Below are positions 1 to 6,810 of a stretch of DNA of 18,762 nt, piece after piece. The notes under the pieces were generated by a model, which did no database searches, was not told the DNA's origin, and saw only the letters and a list, made by a program, of their open reading frames with translations. Each line of letters starts with the position of its first letter. The first letter of the stretch is position 1. Source of the stretch: an uncultured Eubacteriales bacterium (GTDB lineage: Bacteria; Bacillota; Clostridia; Oscillospirales; Oscillospiraceae); the NCBI GenBank assembly GCA_900549885.1, contig URQA01000038.1:1-18762 (forward strand), given 5' to 3'. Position numbers and translations under genes: made by a program.

Positions 1-1
1 C

Positions 2-106
2 AACTACAAGGAAGGGACAACGACCATCACTTTTGATGACCTCAAAACCGCATTGGCCGATCAGAAAACAGGTTCGGATTTGGATTGCTCAACTGCACCA
101 TATTAA
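2..106 (+). CDS. 3' end of an unidentified gene (partial)
   Basis: An open frame enters from the left edge and ends at TAA 104-106, giving 34 residues that finish FDDLKTALADQKTGSD followed by LDCSTAPY. The composition is ordinary for a real protein tail, and a strong hairpin terminator follows 16 bases after the stop, which supports this being a true gene end. I do not recognise the family. The stretch next to it is element-like debris, so it may belong to a mobile element, but that is inference. Confidence 0.5.
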   Translation, partial: NYKEGTTTITFDDLKTALADQKTGSDLDCSTAPY

Positions 107-121
107 GGAATAATCTTTAGT

Positions 122-157
122 ACAAAAACAGCCTTCCAATTGGAGGGCTGTTTTTGT
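122..157 (+). terminator. Strong, near-symmetrical intrinsic terminator
   Basis: An almost perfect palindrome: ACAAAAACAGCC at the left pairs with GGCTGTTTTTGT at the right, with AATT at the centre and one G-U type mismatch. The T-run after the right arm would end the upstream partial gene. The A-run before the left arm makes the structure work on the minus strand too. Confidence 0.85.
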
Positions 158-434
158 ATCTATATCCGGAAAACCTGATATTATGGGCTTTCCGGACATT
201 TTCTGTTACCCGGGGACTTGACGGAACAAACTACCAGCCACTTGCTTTTTCCTTCGGCAATCCCATAGTCCTATGGCGACCCATTTTTGTACACCCTTGT
301 CCAGCCCGTTTGTGCCAAAAGTAAGGAAACTCTAAAAAGCATCCTTTCTCGGACAGTACTCTTTCCTTCAAAGAGGACAATTTAGCGGAAACCTTACAGC
401 TCTCGCTTTCTTCATTTTATGCCCACTCCAAAAG
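158..434. other. Non-coding stretch with a short inverted repeat
   Basis: I see no convincing gene here. TCCGGAAA at 165-172 is matched by its perfect complement TTTCCGGA at 189-196, a small hairpin of unknown role. On the minus strand short open frames run through, one of 23 codons starting at an ATG behind a GAGAAAGG-like ribosome site, but nothing in them is recognisable. The stretch lies directly downstream of the SprT-like pseudogene and is probably part of the same decayed element. Confidence 0.4.
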
Positions 435-844
435 CTAGCCGTAATCCCCGCAGATTACATTGTTCTCCCGCGTTGCCCGGATAATGATGCCGCACCAGGG
501 GCAGATATATTTAATACTGCGGTGAATGGATTTCTTACTCCCGCCCTTTGGGGGATGCCCTCCACTGGCAAGCGGCTGGTGTAAATTTTATCCTCGCCCA
601 AAGGTTTCCCTGATCCATGCCTCCGCCTCTGAGGCCAGCGTCGTTACCGTCCAGCCATGCTTGGACGTGCTTCTCGATATGCAGGCCATGGTGGCCTTAA
701 AATTCTGGTTGGGGTAGTAACCGTTGTTGCTTACATCTTGGATGCCTTGCACCAGATTGTAGAGGCGCGCCATCTCATGCAAGAGCGTGGTGCCAGCCCG
801 AAGATGGGCCGCTCAAGGTACTCAGCCCAAAGATTGAACTCTCG
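435..844 (-). pseudogene. Broken SprT-like zinc metalloprotease gene
   Basis: Three blocks on the minus strand read, in order, like a phage or ICE-type SprT-domain protein. First NLWAEYLERPI (about 800-844), then in another frame TTLLHEMARLYNLVQGIQD to about 588, then after an in-frame TAA (588-590) a zinc-ribbon-like tail with CPWC and ICGDYG ending at TAG 435-437. At least four lesions are visible: a frameshift near 800-812, the internal stop, loss of the last His of the HExxH zinc motif (HEMAR), and loss of the last Cys of the ribbon (CGDY in place of CGDC). SprT-like proteins of this layout are common cargo of integrative elements in Clostridia. The family call rests on remembered motif order, not a search. 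Confidence 0.75.
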
Positions 845-1101
845 TTACTTCTCTCTGCCATCATTCCCTACACCAGTCATAAGCCCTGCGCCCTCTGTCT
901 GTCGATACAGAGATGGCCGGGCGGCTCAGCTCGCCCCCGTAAAAATGCTTATGAAACAGGCTATCATTTTCTCAATTTTCTTTCCGATTTCAGATAATTT
1001 GTAGCAAGAGAACATTTGTCAAGGGGGATTTTTACCTTCTGCTACGGCTTTATAAAAGCAGATGAGTGCAACCCCTCTTGATTGCCATAGAGCGCCGTGG
1101 C
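845..1101. other. Gene-free stretch upstream of the pseudogene
   Basis: No gene is recognisable on either strand. The minus strand should hold the 5' part of the SprT-like gene, but I cannot follow it past a TAA at 845-847, so the start of that gene seems deleted or degraded beyond recognition. Confidence 0.4.
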
Positions 1102-1157
1102 GGGAAGCTGTCAAGAGTGCCGCAGGCAAAGCGGATCCGAACTCTTGACAGCTTCCC
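1102..1157. repeat. Perfect 17-bp inverted repeat
   Basis: GGGAAGCTGTCAAGAGT at 1102-1118 is exactly complementary to ACTCTTGACAGCTTCCC at 1141-1157, with a 22-base loop that contains its own CCGC...GCGG pairing. No T-run follows, so a simple terminator is unlikely. It is the first of several hairpins packed into 1102-1266 and could be an origin of transfer, an element end or a structured RNA; the sequence does not decide. Confidence 0.85.
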
Positions 1158-1171
1158 AGCTCGGTGCTACC

Positions 1172-1266
1172 AGCAGAGTACAAATCTGCTGGAGCGTCCC
1201 CCTGGTCGAGCGCACGGCTGCCGTCAGGCAGTACCACCGCCCGCAGGGTGGTGAGTAAGTGCGCTC
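1172..1266. repeat. Cluster of further inverted repeats
   Basis: Three more pairings follow the 17-bp repeat: AGCAGA 1172-1177 with TCTGCT 1185-1190; GAGCGCAC 1208-1215 with GTGCGCTC 1259-1266, flanked by GGTC and GACC that extend the symmetry; and CCACC with GGTGG nested inside the last. The nested arrangement gives a compact fold of roughly 60 bases. It lies just upstream of the acetyltransferase promoter. Confidence 0.65.
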
Positions 1267-1292
1267 TTGACCAAACACATAGAAATGAAGTG

Positions 1293-1321
1293 TTGTTAAG
1301 ATTCCCGGCAAGTGTTATAAT
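1293..1321 (+). promoter_or_regulatory. Sigma-A type promoter of the acetyltransferase gene
   Basis: TTGTTA (1293-1298) and TATAAT (1316-1321) are separated by exactly 17 bases. Transcription would begin near 1328, leaving a leader of about 44 bases before ATG 1372. Confidence 0.75.
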
Positions 1322-1371
1322 GACCGACATAAGAGAGCGACAAATTGGAATTTTTGAGGATGGATGTAGAT

Positions 1372-1905
1372 ATGCTTATTGACAAAACTTTTACCAGAAA
1401 AATGTATGAATACAACGATGTCTGTCGTTTAATGAGATCTTCATTTCCCCAGAATGAGCAGATACCGATGTGGTTGTTGAGAGTGTTGGCATTTCGCAAA
1501 AGTGTCAATTTGAGAGTCTTTTATGAGGATGAACAGTTCTGCGGAATCTTGTATACGGCTGAAGATGATAAATATATCTTTGTGCTCTATCTTGCGGTAA
1601 ATGACAGGATTAGGTCAAAAGGCTATGGCACTAAGATACTTGACTGGCTGAAACAGAATACAGAAAAGATCATCGTTTTAAATGTTGAATCAATCGATCC
1701 TTCTGCCGAAAATGCTTTGCAGAGAGAAAAGAGAATTTCTTTTTATAGCAGGAACGGGATTTTTGATACCGGATACAGATTTATCGATGAAGGTGAAACC
1801 TATTCTGTGCTGGCATCTGATATTAATCACTTTGATTCGAAAGAGTACGAAATGCTCCTGAGCAGGTTCTCTTTTGGAACATATAAAAAACACATTACAA
1901 GATGA
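1372..1905 (+). CDS. GNAT-family N-acetyltransferase
   Basis: About 177 residues with the layout of a GNAT acyl-CoA-dependent acetyltransferase. The central segment FVLYLAVNDRIRSKGYGTKI carries the R/Q-x-x-G-x-G/A acetyl-CoA pyrophosphate-binding loop (RSKGYG), followed by a helix, strand IIVLNVE, and a late FYSRNGIFDTGY segment typical of the family's C-terminal strands. The substrate cannot be told. ATG 1372 is chosen because GAGGA at 1356-1360 precedes it and homologues as I recall them begin a few residues before FTRKMYEYNDV. TTG 1345 and ATG 1360 are in-frame alternatives. The gene has its own promoter and terminator, is clearly AT-richer than the sugar genes to the right, and sits in element debris, so it looks like acquired cargo that is still intact. 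Confidence 0.85.
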   Translation: MLIDKTFTRKMYEYNDVCRLMRSSFPQNEQIPMWLLRVLAFRKSVNLRVFYEDEQFCGILYTAEDDKYIFVLYLAVNDRIRSKGYGTKILDWLKQNTEKIIVLNVESIDPSAENALQREKRISFYSRNGIFDTGYRFIDEGETYSVLASDINHFDSKEYEMLLSRFSFGTYKKHITR

Positions 1906-1937
1906 TAAATTCCCGTTTGTCGAACTGATAATGAACG

Positions 1938-1976
1938 AAGGGGGCGTGGCCGCTTTTCAGCGGGCCACGCCCCCTT
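1938..1976 (+). terminator. Intrinsic terminator after the acetyltransferase gene
   Basis: AAGGGGGCGTGGCC (1938-1951) pairs perfectly with GGCCACGCCCCCTT (1963-1976), a 14-bp GC-rich stem 32 bases after the stop codon. The following bases (ATTTCTCTTG) form only a weak U-tract. Confidence 0.75.
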
Positions 1977-2021
1977 ATTTCTCTTGTTGAGTGCCTACAC
2001 CTCCTTCTCTCTGCCGGTCTT

Positions 2022-2090
2022 TCACTTTGCCACAAATGAGCCGCCAGCTATGTGTATTTGGGCGGTGGAATCACCCTTTACACAATACAT
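2022..2090 (-). other. Small coding-like frame, possibly a truncated gene
   Basis: The frame reads MYCVKGDSTAQIHIAGGSFV and AK before TGA at 2022-2024. It stays open upstream through ERNHE toward the junction at about 2105, with no clear ribosome site at ATG 2090. I take it to be either a 22-residue mini-gene or the tail of an element gene cut by the junction. I do not know its function. Confidence 0.35.
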
Positions 2091-2108
2091 CTCATGATTG
2101 CGTTCTGC

Positions 2109-2195
2109 TCAAAAAACATCCGTGAGAGCCTTCGTGGAGGAAAAAGATTTGCTAATATCTTTTACTTCCAAAAGCACATTTTTTTCAGAGTTCAT
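2109..2195 (-). pseudogene. Truncated 5' end of a sugar ABC transporter ATPase gene
   Basis: ATG 2193-2195 follows GGAGGGG with 8 bases between them and opens a 28-codon frame ending at TGA 2109-2111. Residues LLEVKDISKSF, then SSTKALTDVF, match the first strand and following segment of RbsA/MglA-type ATPases (compare AFEHISKVFPGVNALTDVSL in the intact ATPase at 13706-15193). In those proteins the Walker A motif follows within about 20 residues, but here the homology stops dead and unrelated sequence begins. The promoter, ribosome site and start are intact, so the gene was once expressed and was cut off by an insertion or deletion. The remainder may lie left of the window. Confidence 0.75.
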
Positions 2196-2248
2196 TCTTT
2201 ATGCCCCTCCAGTCGTTCACCACTTCTTGAAATAAAAACATAGCAAGA

Positions 2249-2278
2249 ATACTATGGGAGTAAAATTAACTAACACAA
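2249..2278 (-). promoter_or_regulatory. Candidate promoter of the truncated ATPase gene
   Basis: On the minus strand TTGTGT (2273-2278) and TAGTAT (2249-2254) are 18 bases apart. Transcription would start near 2242, about 47 bases before the ATG at 2195. The hexamers are moderate matches to consensus. Confidence 0.45.
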
Positions 2279-2427
2279 TGAAAAGAATTGCAGATCCGTT
2301 TTATATCTGCCTATATGCAGTGCACCTTCAGGATCCATGATGAGGGCCGTAGAACGACCAGCGATCACGGCAGAAATGAACCGGCATATCACGGGTGTCT
2401 CTTTACTCAAAATTAAAACAGTTCCTC

Positions 2428-2568
2428 TCATGAAGCGCATCTGTACTTGTGACGTACATTTTCAACCGTGCGTTCAAGATAATGATCTCCATGGCGGAAA
2501 CAGATCACAAGATGTTCCTCCTGCTCTTCAAAATCCCCGTTATGATACTCAATTACCGAGATTTCGCT
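2428..2568 (-). pseudogene. Coding-like fragment of unknown gene
   Basis: Between in-frame stops lie 46 sense codons reading SEISVIEYHNGDFEEQEEHL, then VICFRHGDHY, then LERTVENVRHKYRCAS. The composition (many E, H and Y, regular hydrophobic spacing) is protein-like, yet there is no start codon or ribosome site. It begins about 30 bases after the beta-xylosidase stop on the same strand. Most likely it is the surviving tail of a degraded gene; I do not recognise the family. Confidence 0.4.
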
Positions 2569-2599
2569 TTATTGGCGGGTCCAACCAGGCGCAGATACA

Positions 2600-4603
2600 T
2601 TAGGAAACGATATATCTGCCTGCAGGTTTTGCAAAGGGCCCGGGAATAATCTCCGTCCCGCGGTGCGCGCCGAGATAGTCGGTATCAAAGACGATCTCGG
2701 ACCCGTCCGGAGCTTCAAATCTCTGCTCCGGCTCGAACGCCTTGCCCAGCACATCCGAGGTGATGAGCGAGACGTCAAAGTCCTTGACGAGATCGTAGAT
2801 GTTGGTCTCAAGGACCATGTGTCCATCTTCCTCTCGGAGTTCCACCTTCACTTCGTCGGCCGTGTTGATAAGGCGATCCTTTTCTTTTTTATAGCTCTGC
2901 GCGCCGCCAAGGTAGGCGTTTCCCTCCACCCAAACAGGCAGTGGGCGCCAATGATACGGCTCCAGGGCCATCATATCCGGGGTGTCATCGTCCAGGTGGA
3001 ACCAGGAGATCCACTCGTCATGGGTGACATACCCGTCCAACACATGCGTGCCGACCTCTCTGTTCTCAGCCTCAGCGCCATCATTACTGCCGCTCACATC
3101 GGCAGCCGTGCTGGGGTGCTTCTGGACAAAGATATTGTTGTAGAAGCGGTCGTCGCCGTGAAGGATCGTCATAAAGCCCATCACTTCGGTGCGGTGGGGG
3201 ATGTGGTAGGGCGTGAAGCGCTGGCGCAGCTTCCCCTCTACGATAGAATCGCAGAATTCACCCACCGCGGTGAAGGATCCGCAGATCAGGTTGTGGACCA
3301 TGGCGACACCTTGCGTCGCCATGCGAAGCGACACCGCCGAGAGCAGCAGGTTGTGGTCGATCAGGGTGGGGCCATGGCTCACCTCCACAAAAAGGTCCTG
3401 GCTCTCCACGCCGCCGGGCAGAGTCTCGGCAAACGCCGGCTTCTGGTTGTTGTACAAAAGATTTTGCGTGATCCGGGTGCCCTGGGCCTCCCAGTCTGTC
3501 CAGATCCCCATCGTACAATCGTGGATGCGGTTGCGGCGGATGGTCACGTCGATGGCCGCGTGCAGCTTGATGCCCGCGATCTCAGCCCCGCCGAGCTCCA
3601 TCATATTGTTGATGTGGTGTATGTGGTTGTCTTCGATGGTGGAAAAGGCGCAGCCCATCCTCCCGATGATCCCGCCCTGCTCACAGTGATGGATCTCGTT
3701 GCGGCGGATGATGTGGCCCCCCACTTTTTCTTTGACCCATCCGTGGTACTGCCCGCGGCATACGGCATCTCGCTCCATCTGGGTCGGGCTCTTGACATGC
3801 TTGCGGGTAAAGTAGTGGTCGTTGTCCGGGTCCAGGTACTTCCCGAGGCCGATGCCGGAGCATTTGCTGTTGGAGATGTCGCAGTCCTCGATGATCCAGC
3901 CTTTCGACCAGTGAGGCCCTATCATGCAGCTCTGATACGCCGCGGGGGGCGCCCACTTCGTCGCGGCCTTCGTGATGGTGAAGCCGCTCACCGTGATGTA
4001 TCCGATCCCCGTCTCTTTCGGGACGAAGCACTGTTCCCGGACATTGATCTCCACCTTTTCCCTGTTCGGGTCCGCCCCCATGAAGTTGGCATAAAAGACC
4101 GTCCGGCCGTCTTTCTGCTCCGCGAACCATTTAAGCCGGGACGCCTGCGGATCCCAGGAATACTTATAGACCTCCGCCTTTACGACTTCTTCCACCGACG
4201 CCGCCTCATACAGCATCTTATCATTCAGATAAACGACCCCGGTATGCTTGGTGCGCCCGGCAAAATACCAGTCGCCGTATACATATGTCGTATAGGGGTT
4301 GTAATTACCGAACACAGAGTTGTCCACGCTCACTGACCAAACCGTCCCCTTGTACACGGTCCAGCCCTTGAGCTCCTCCGCGCCGGTGATGACCGCGCCG
4401 TGCAGCTGCGTGCTCTTGTACGTGATGGGGGCGTCTTCGGTCCCCCCGTGGACCGGGCTGACATGCTCCCGGTAAACGCCGGGGGCGACGAGCACCTCGT
4501 CGCCGGGCAGGGCCACTTCCGCGGCCTCTTGAATCCGGCGGAACGGTCTGGCCTGGGTGCCGTCCCCGTCCAGGAGCGCGTTCGCATCCACAAAGTATCT
4601 CAC
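2600..4603 (-). CDS. GH120 beta-xylosidase (cytoplasmic, beta-helix fold)
   Basis: 667 residues without a signal peptide, expected to cleave terminal xylose from imported xylo-oligosaccharides or xylosides inside the cell. The N-terminus (VDANALLDGDGTQARPF, then GDEVLVAPGVYREHV) is the start of a right-handed beta-helix. The long segment from INVREQCF to the catalytic region follows, as I remember it, the GH120 enzyme XylC of Thermoanaerobacterium, including ETGIGYITVSGF, WAPP, IGPHWSKGWIIED and EIAGIKLHAAIDV. By that comparison the nucleophile is Asp370 in GIWTDWEAQGTRI and the acid/base is Glu407 in DLFVEVSHGP. Between them are 14 residues more than in XylC (around PAFAETLPGGVESQ). The GTG start is preceded by GGAGGG with 6-7 bases of spacing and overlaps the stop of a short upstream frame. 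It is the last gene of the xylulokinase/isomerase set. No clear terminator follows. Confidence 0.88.
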   Translation of the reverse strand: MRYFVDANALLDGDGTQARPFRRIQEAAEVALPGDEVLVAPGVYREHVSPVHGGTEDAPITYKSTQLHGAVITGAEELKGWTVYKGTVWSVSVDNSVFGNYNPYTTYVYGDWYFAGRTKHTGVVYLNDKMLYEAASVEEVVKAEVYKYSWDPQASRLKWFAEQKDGRTVFYANFMGADPNREKVEINVREQCFVPKETGIGYITVSGFTITKAATKWAPPAAYQSCMIGPHWSKGWIIEDCDISNSKCSGIGLGKYLDPDNDHYFTRKHVKSPTQMERDAVCRGQYHGWVKEKVGGHIIRRNEIHHCEQGGIIGRMGCAFSTIEDNHIHHINNMMELGGAEIAGIKLHAAIDVTIRRNRIHDCTMGIWTDWEAQGTRITQNLLYNNQKPAFAETLPGGVESQDLFVEVSHGPTLIDHNLLLSAVSLRMATQGVAMVHNLICGSFTAVGEFCDSIVEGKLRQRFTPYHIPHRTEVMGFMTILHGDDRFYNNIFVQKHPSTAADVSGSNDGAEAENREVGTHVLDGYVTHDEWISWFHLDDDTPDMMALEPYHWRPLPVWVEGNAYLGGAQSYKKEKDRLINTADEVKVELREEDGHMVLETNIYDLVKDFDVSLITSDVLGKAFEPEQRFEAPDGSEIVFDTDYLGAHRGTEIIPGPFAKPAGRYIVS

Positions 4604-4713
4604 TCAAGTCCCTCCTTATCCATGATATGGACTGGCCTGATCTGGCCGTCCAGTTCTTTGCCTGTGATCTGCTCTATCAGCTCCAGGGGTTCTCCGTCGG
4701 ATAGCGCTGTCCC
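4600..4713 (-). other. 37-codon coding-like frame overlapping the GH120 start
   Basis: In a frame different from both neighbours, codons run open from just after TAA 4714-4716 to TGA 4600-4602. They read TALSDGEPLELIEQITGKEL, then DGQIRPVHIMDKEGLE. Its stop overlaps the GTG start of the beta-xylosidase (GTGA), the usual geometry of translational coupling, and its first part overlaps the end of the isomerase gene. No normal start codon is seen upstream; the only ATG is five codons from the end. It may be a gene remnant, a frame reached by frameshifting from the isomerase, or a gene with an unusual start. Confidence 0.35.
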
Positions 4714-6149
4714 TTAGGCTGGTTGTAGGAGATGTCGGAGATGCCGAGATATTTCAGCACCTCGAACAGCGCCTTGCCGCAGTGGGCGAATGCCACCGCG
4801 CCGTGGTGGGGATAGCGCTTCTGGATGAGCACATGGCGGTAGAAACGCCCCATCTCAGAGATCGCAAAGATGCCGATCCCGCCAAAAGAGCGGGTGGCGA
4901 CCGGGAGGACCTCCCCCTCGGCGATGTAGGCGCGCAGAGCCCCCTCGCTGTCACACTGCAGGCGGTAGAGGGTGATGTCCGATGCGGCGATGTCTCCCTC
5001 CAGCGTGCCGCGGGTAAAATCGGGGTTGCTGTCCGCGGGCTCCAGCAGGCGGTGCTGGATCAGCTGGTATTTGACCGCGCAGTCATCGCACATCTTGCAG
5101 AAGGGCGTGTTGCCGCAGTGGAAACCCATGAAGGTGTCTTTGATGTCATAGCCGAACTTGCCGGAGATGTCCTCCTCGTAGATATACTTGGGCACGGAGT
5201 TGTTGATGTCCAGCAGGGTGACGGCATCACCCGTGATGCAGGCGCCGATGTATTCAGACAGCGCGCCGTAGATGTCCACCTCGCAGGCCACAGGGATCCC
5301 CCGGGAGGCCAGGCGAGAGTTCACATAGCAGGGCTCGAAGCCGAACTGCTCCGGGAACGCGGGCCAGCACTTGTCCGCAAAGGCGACGAACCGCCGCGCC
5401 CCCCTGTGGGCCTCCGCCCAGTCCAGCAAGGTCAGCTCGAACTGGGCCATGCGCTCCAGCAGATCGGGATAGACCTTCTCGCCCATCTCTCTGCGCATAT
5501 CGGCCATCACCTCGGGGATGCGCTCATCCCCGGCGTGCGCCTGGTAGGCCACCAGCAGATCCAGTTCGGAATTCTCCTCCACCTCCACGCCCAGCTCATA
5601 CAGGCCCTTGATGGGGGCGTTGCAGGCGAAGAAGTCCTGGGGGCGGGGGCCGAAAGTGATGATCTTCAGATCTCTGACCCCGATGATGGCGCGGGCGATG
5701 GGGACGAAGTCCCGGATCATTTGCGCGCATTCCTCGGCCGTGCCCACGGGATATTCGGGGATATAGGCATCCAGATGCCGCATCCCCAAATTGTAGGAGC
5801 AGTTCAGCATACCGCAGTACGCGTCCCCCCGGCCGTCGATCATGTCGCCGTCGCCCTCGGCGGCAGCCACATACATCACTGGGCCCTGGAACTTCTGACA
5901 CAGCAGGGTCTCAGGGGTCTCGGGGCCAAAATTGCCCAAAAACACCACCAGGGCGTTGACGCCGTGGGCGCGCACATCCTCCAGCGCCGCCAGCGCGTCT
6001 TTCTCGTTCTCCACCGTCACGGGGCACTCGTAGATGTCTTGTCCATAGGCCGCCACGATCTCGCTCCGCCGCCGGGCGGACAGCGAGACGGGGAAACAGT
6101 CCCGTGACACGGCGATCATGCCAAGTTTTACTTCAGGGATATTGTTCAC
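4677..6149 (-). CDS. L-fucose/L-arabinose isomerase-like protein
   Basis: 490 residues of the fucose isomerase-like family, metal-dependent aldose-ketose isomerases of the cytoplasm. The N-terminal half is the Rossmann-like part (LVVFLGNFGPETPE, VMYVAAAEG). The C-terminal half carries the metal-site pattern: Glu290 in VACEVDIYGALSEY and Asp314 in TLLDINN fit the Glu and Asp ligands of FucI, and His448/449 (YPHHGAVAF) or His456 is the likely third ligand. The GTG start follows AAAAGGAG with about 9 bases of spacing, 16 bases after the DUF4867 gene. Lying between xylulokinase and a beta-xylosidase with no XylA nearby, it is a good candidate for the pentose isomerase that feeds xylulokinase. The exact sugar (D-xylose, L-arabinose, D-arabinose or L-fucose) cannot be read from sequence. 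Confidence 0.85.
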   Translation of the reverse strand: MNNIPEVKLGMIAVSRDCFPVSLSARRRSEIVAAYGQDIYECPVTVENEKDALAALEDVRAHGVNALVVFLGNFGPETPETLLCQKFQGPVMYVAAAEGDGDMIDGRGDAYCGMLNCSYNLGMRHLDAYIPEYPVGTAEECAQMIRDFVPIARAIIGVRDLKIITFGPRPQDFFACNAPIKGLYELGVEVEENSELDLLVAYQAHAGDERIPEVMADMRREMGEKVYPDLLERMAQFELTLLDWAEAHRGARRFVAFADKCWPAFPEQFGFEPCYVNSRLASRGIPVACEVDIYGALSEYIGACITGDAVTLLDINNSVPKYIYEEDISGKFGYDIKDTFMGFHCGNTPFCKMCDDCAVKYQLIQHRLLEPADSNPDFTRGTLEGDIAASDITLYRLQCDSEGALRAYIAEGEVLPVATRSFGGIGIFAISEMGRFYRHVLIQKRYPHHGAVAFAHCGKALFEVLKYLGISDISYNQPKGQRYPTENPWS

Positions 6150-6165
6150 GTTGTATTTCTCCTTT

Positions 6166-6804
6166 TCAGATCAGATCCGCAATGTCGATATTTTCTCCTG
6201 TCAGGCCGATGTAGGCACCATTGGCGGCCTCACTGGATTCAGGATGCGCCAAAAGCCATTTGTTGCGCGCCCAGAGGAACTCATCCTCCGGCGATTTGAC
6301 GGCGATGGCCGGCCTGTCGCCGTTGGTCCCCCGGGGCAGCGCCACCATCACCCGAAAGCCCTTTTGCCCGTCGCAGTGGCAGGGTGCATAGTGCAGGGTG
6401 GTGGCGTAGATCTCCACCAGCACCCCGGCAGGCACGCGGAACGCCTTTACCTTCGCGGTATCCAGCATACCGCGCTCACACTCGTCGCGCCTTGCCAGCA
6501 GCAGGATGAAGTCCTCCGTCCCCAGATCGAACTCGCTGTCCCGGTGGTATTCCAGGCAGTTCAATTTTGTATTATAGCCATTGCACCATCCCAGCTGGAC
6601 GGGCATCCCGCCATAGCAGTGCTCACTGATCTCCGCCATCGCGGGCAGCTCCTGCAGGGGGGCGTATTCCGGGACATAGTCCACGCCCCTCCCCTGGGGC
6701 GCGTCCTTCAGAACGCGCAAAAGCTCCGCCACGGCCCCGTCCAGGCCGGTGACGACCTGTCCGTAAGCGCGGAAGGCGGGGTCGAACACAGAATATAAGT
6801 CCAT
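6166..6804 (-). CDS. DUF4867 family protein (cupin-like)
   Basis: 212 residues matching, from memory, the uncharacterised family DUF4867, which tends to sit beside fucose-isomerase-like and FGGY kinase genes. The core segment GWCNGYNTKLNCLEYHRDSE holds a His and Glu spaced as in a metal-binding cupin. A second block, RVPAGVLVEIYATTLHYAPC, offers another His and the Gly/Pro turn expected of a beta-barrel. No signal peptide or membrane segment is seen. ATG 6804 follows AAAGGAG, which lies at the end of the xylulokinase gene; only six bases separate the two genes, so they are surely cotranscribed. A role in sugar epimerisation, mutarotation or isomerisation alongside the neighbouring isomerase is plausible, but this is inference. 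Confidence 0.75.
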   Translation of the reverse strand: MDLYSVFDPAFRAYGQVVTGLDGAVAELLRVLKDAPQGRGVDYVPEYAPLQELPAMAEISEHCYGGMPVQLGWCNGYNTKLNCLEYHRDSEFDLGTEDFILLLARRDECERGMLDTAKVKAFRVPAGVLVEIYATTLHYAPCHCDGQKGFRVMVALPRGTNGDRPAIAVKSPEDEFLWARNKWLLAHPESSEAANGAYIGLTGENIDIADLI

Positions 6805-6810
6805 CCAGCG

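Noticed and set aside
1019..1330. Minus-strand frame of 103 codons across the inverted-repeat block
   Set aside because: It runs through the perfect inverted repeats, so its sequence is shaped by the structure; no ribosome site or family features.
2663..4336. Long plus-strand open frame of 557 codons opposite the GH120 gene
   Set aside because: It is rich in Asp, Val, His and Ala with no family features; it mirrors codon bias of the minus-strand gene, whose protein has recognisable catalytic motifs.
4677..4740. Possible frameshift at the isomerase C-terminus
   Set aside because: The C-terminus YNQPKGQRYPTENPWS looks well formed and family-like, so I kept the stop at 4677 and listed the overlapping frame separately.
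4782..6107. Plus-strand frame of 441 codons opposite the isomerase gene
   Set aside because: Low-complexity, His/Gly/Gln-rich translation with no ribosome site; an antisense shadow of the GC-rich isomerase gene.
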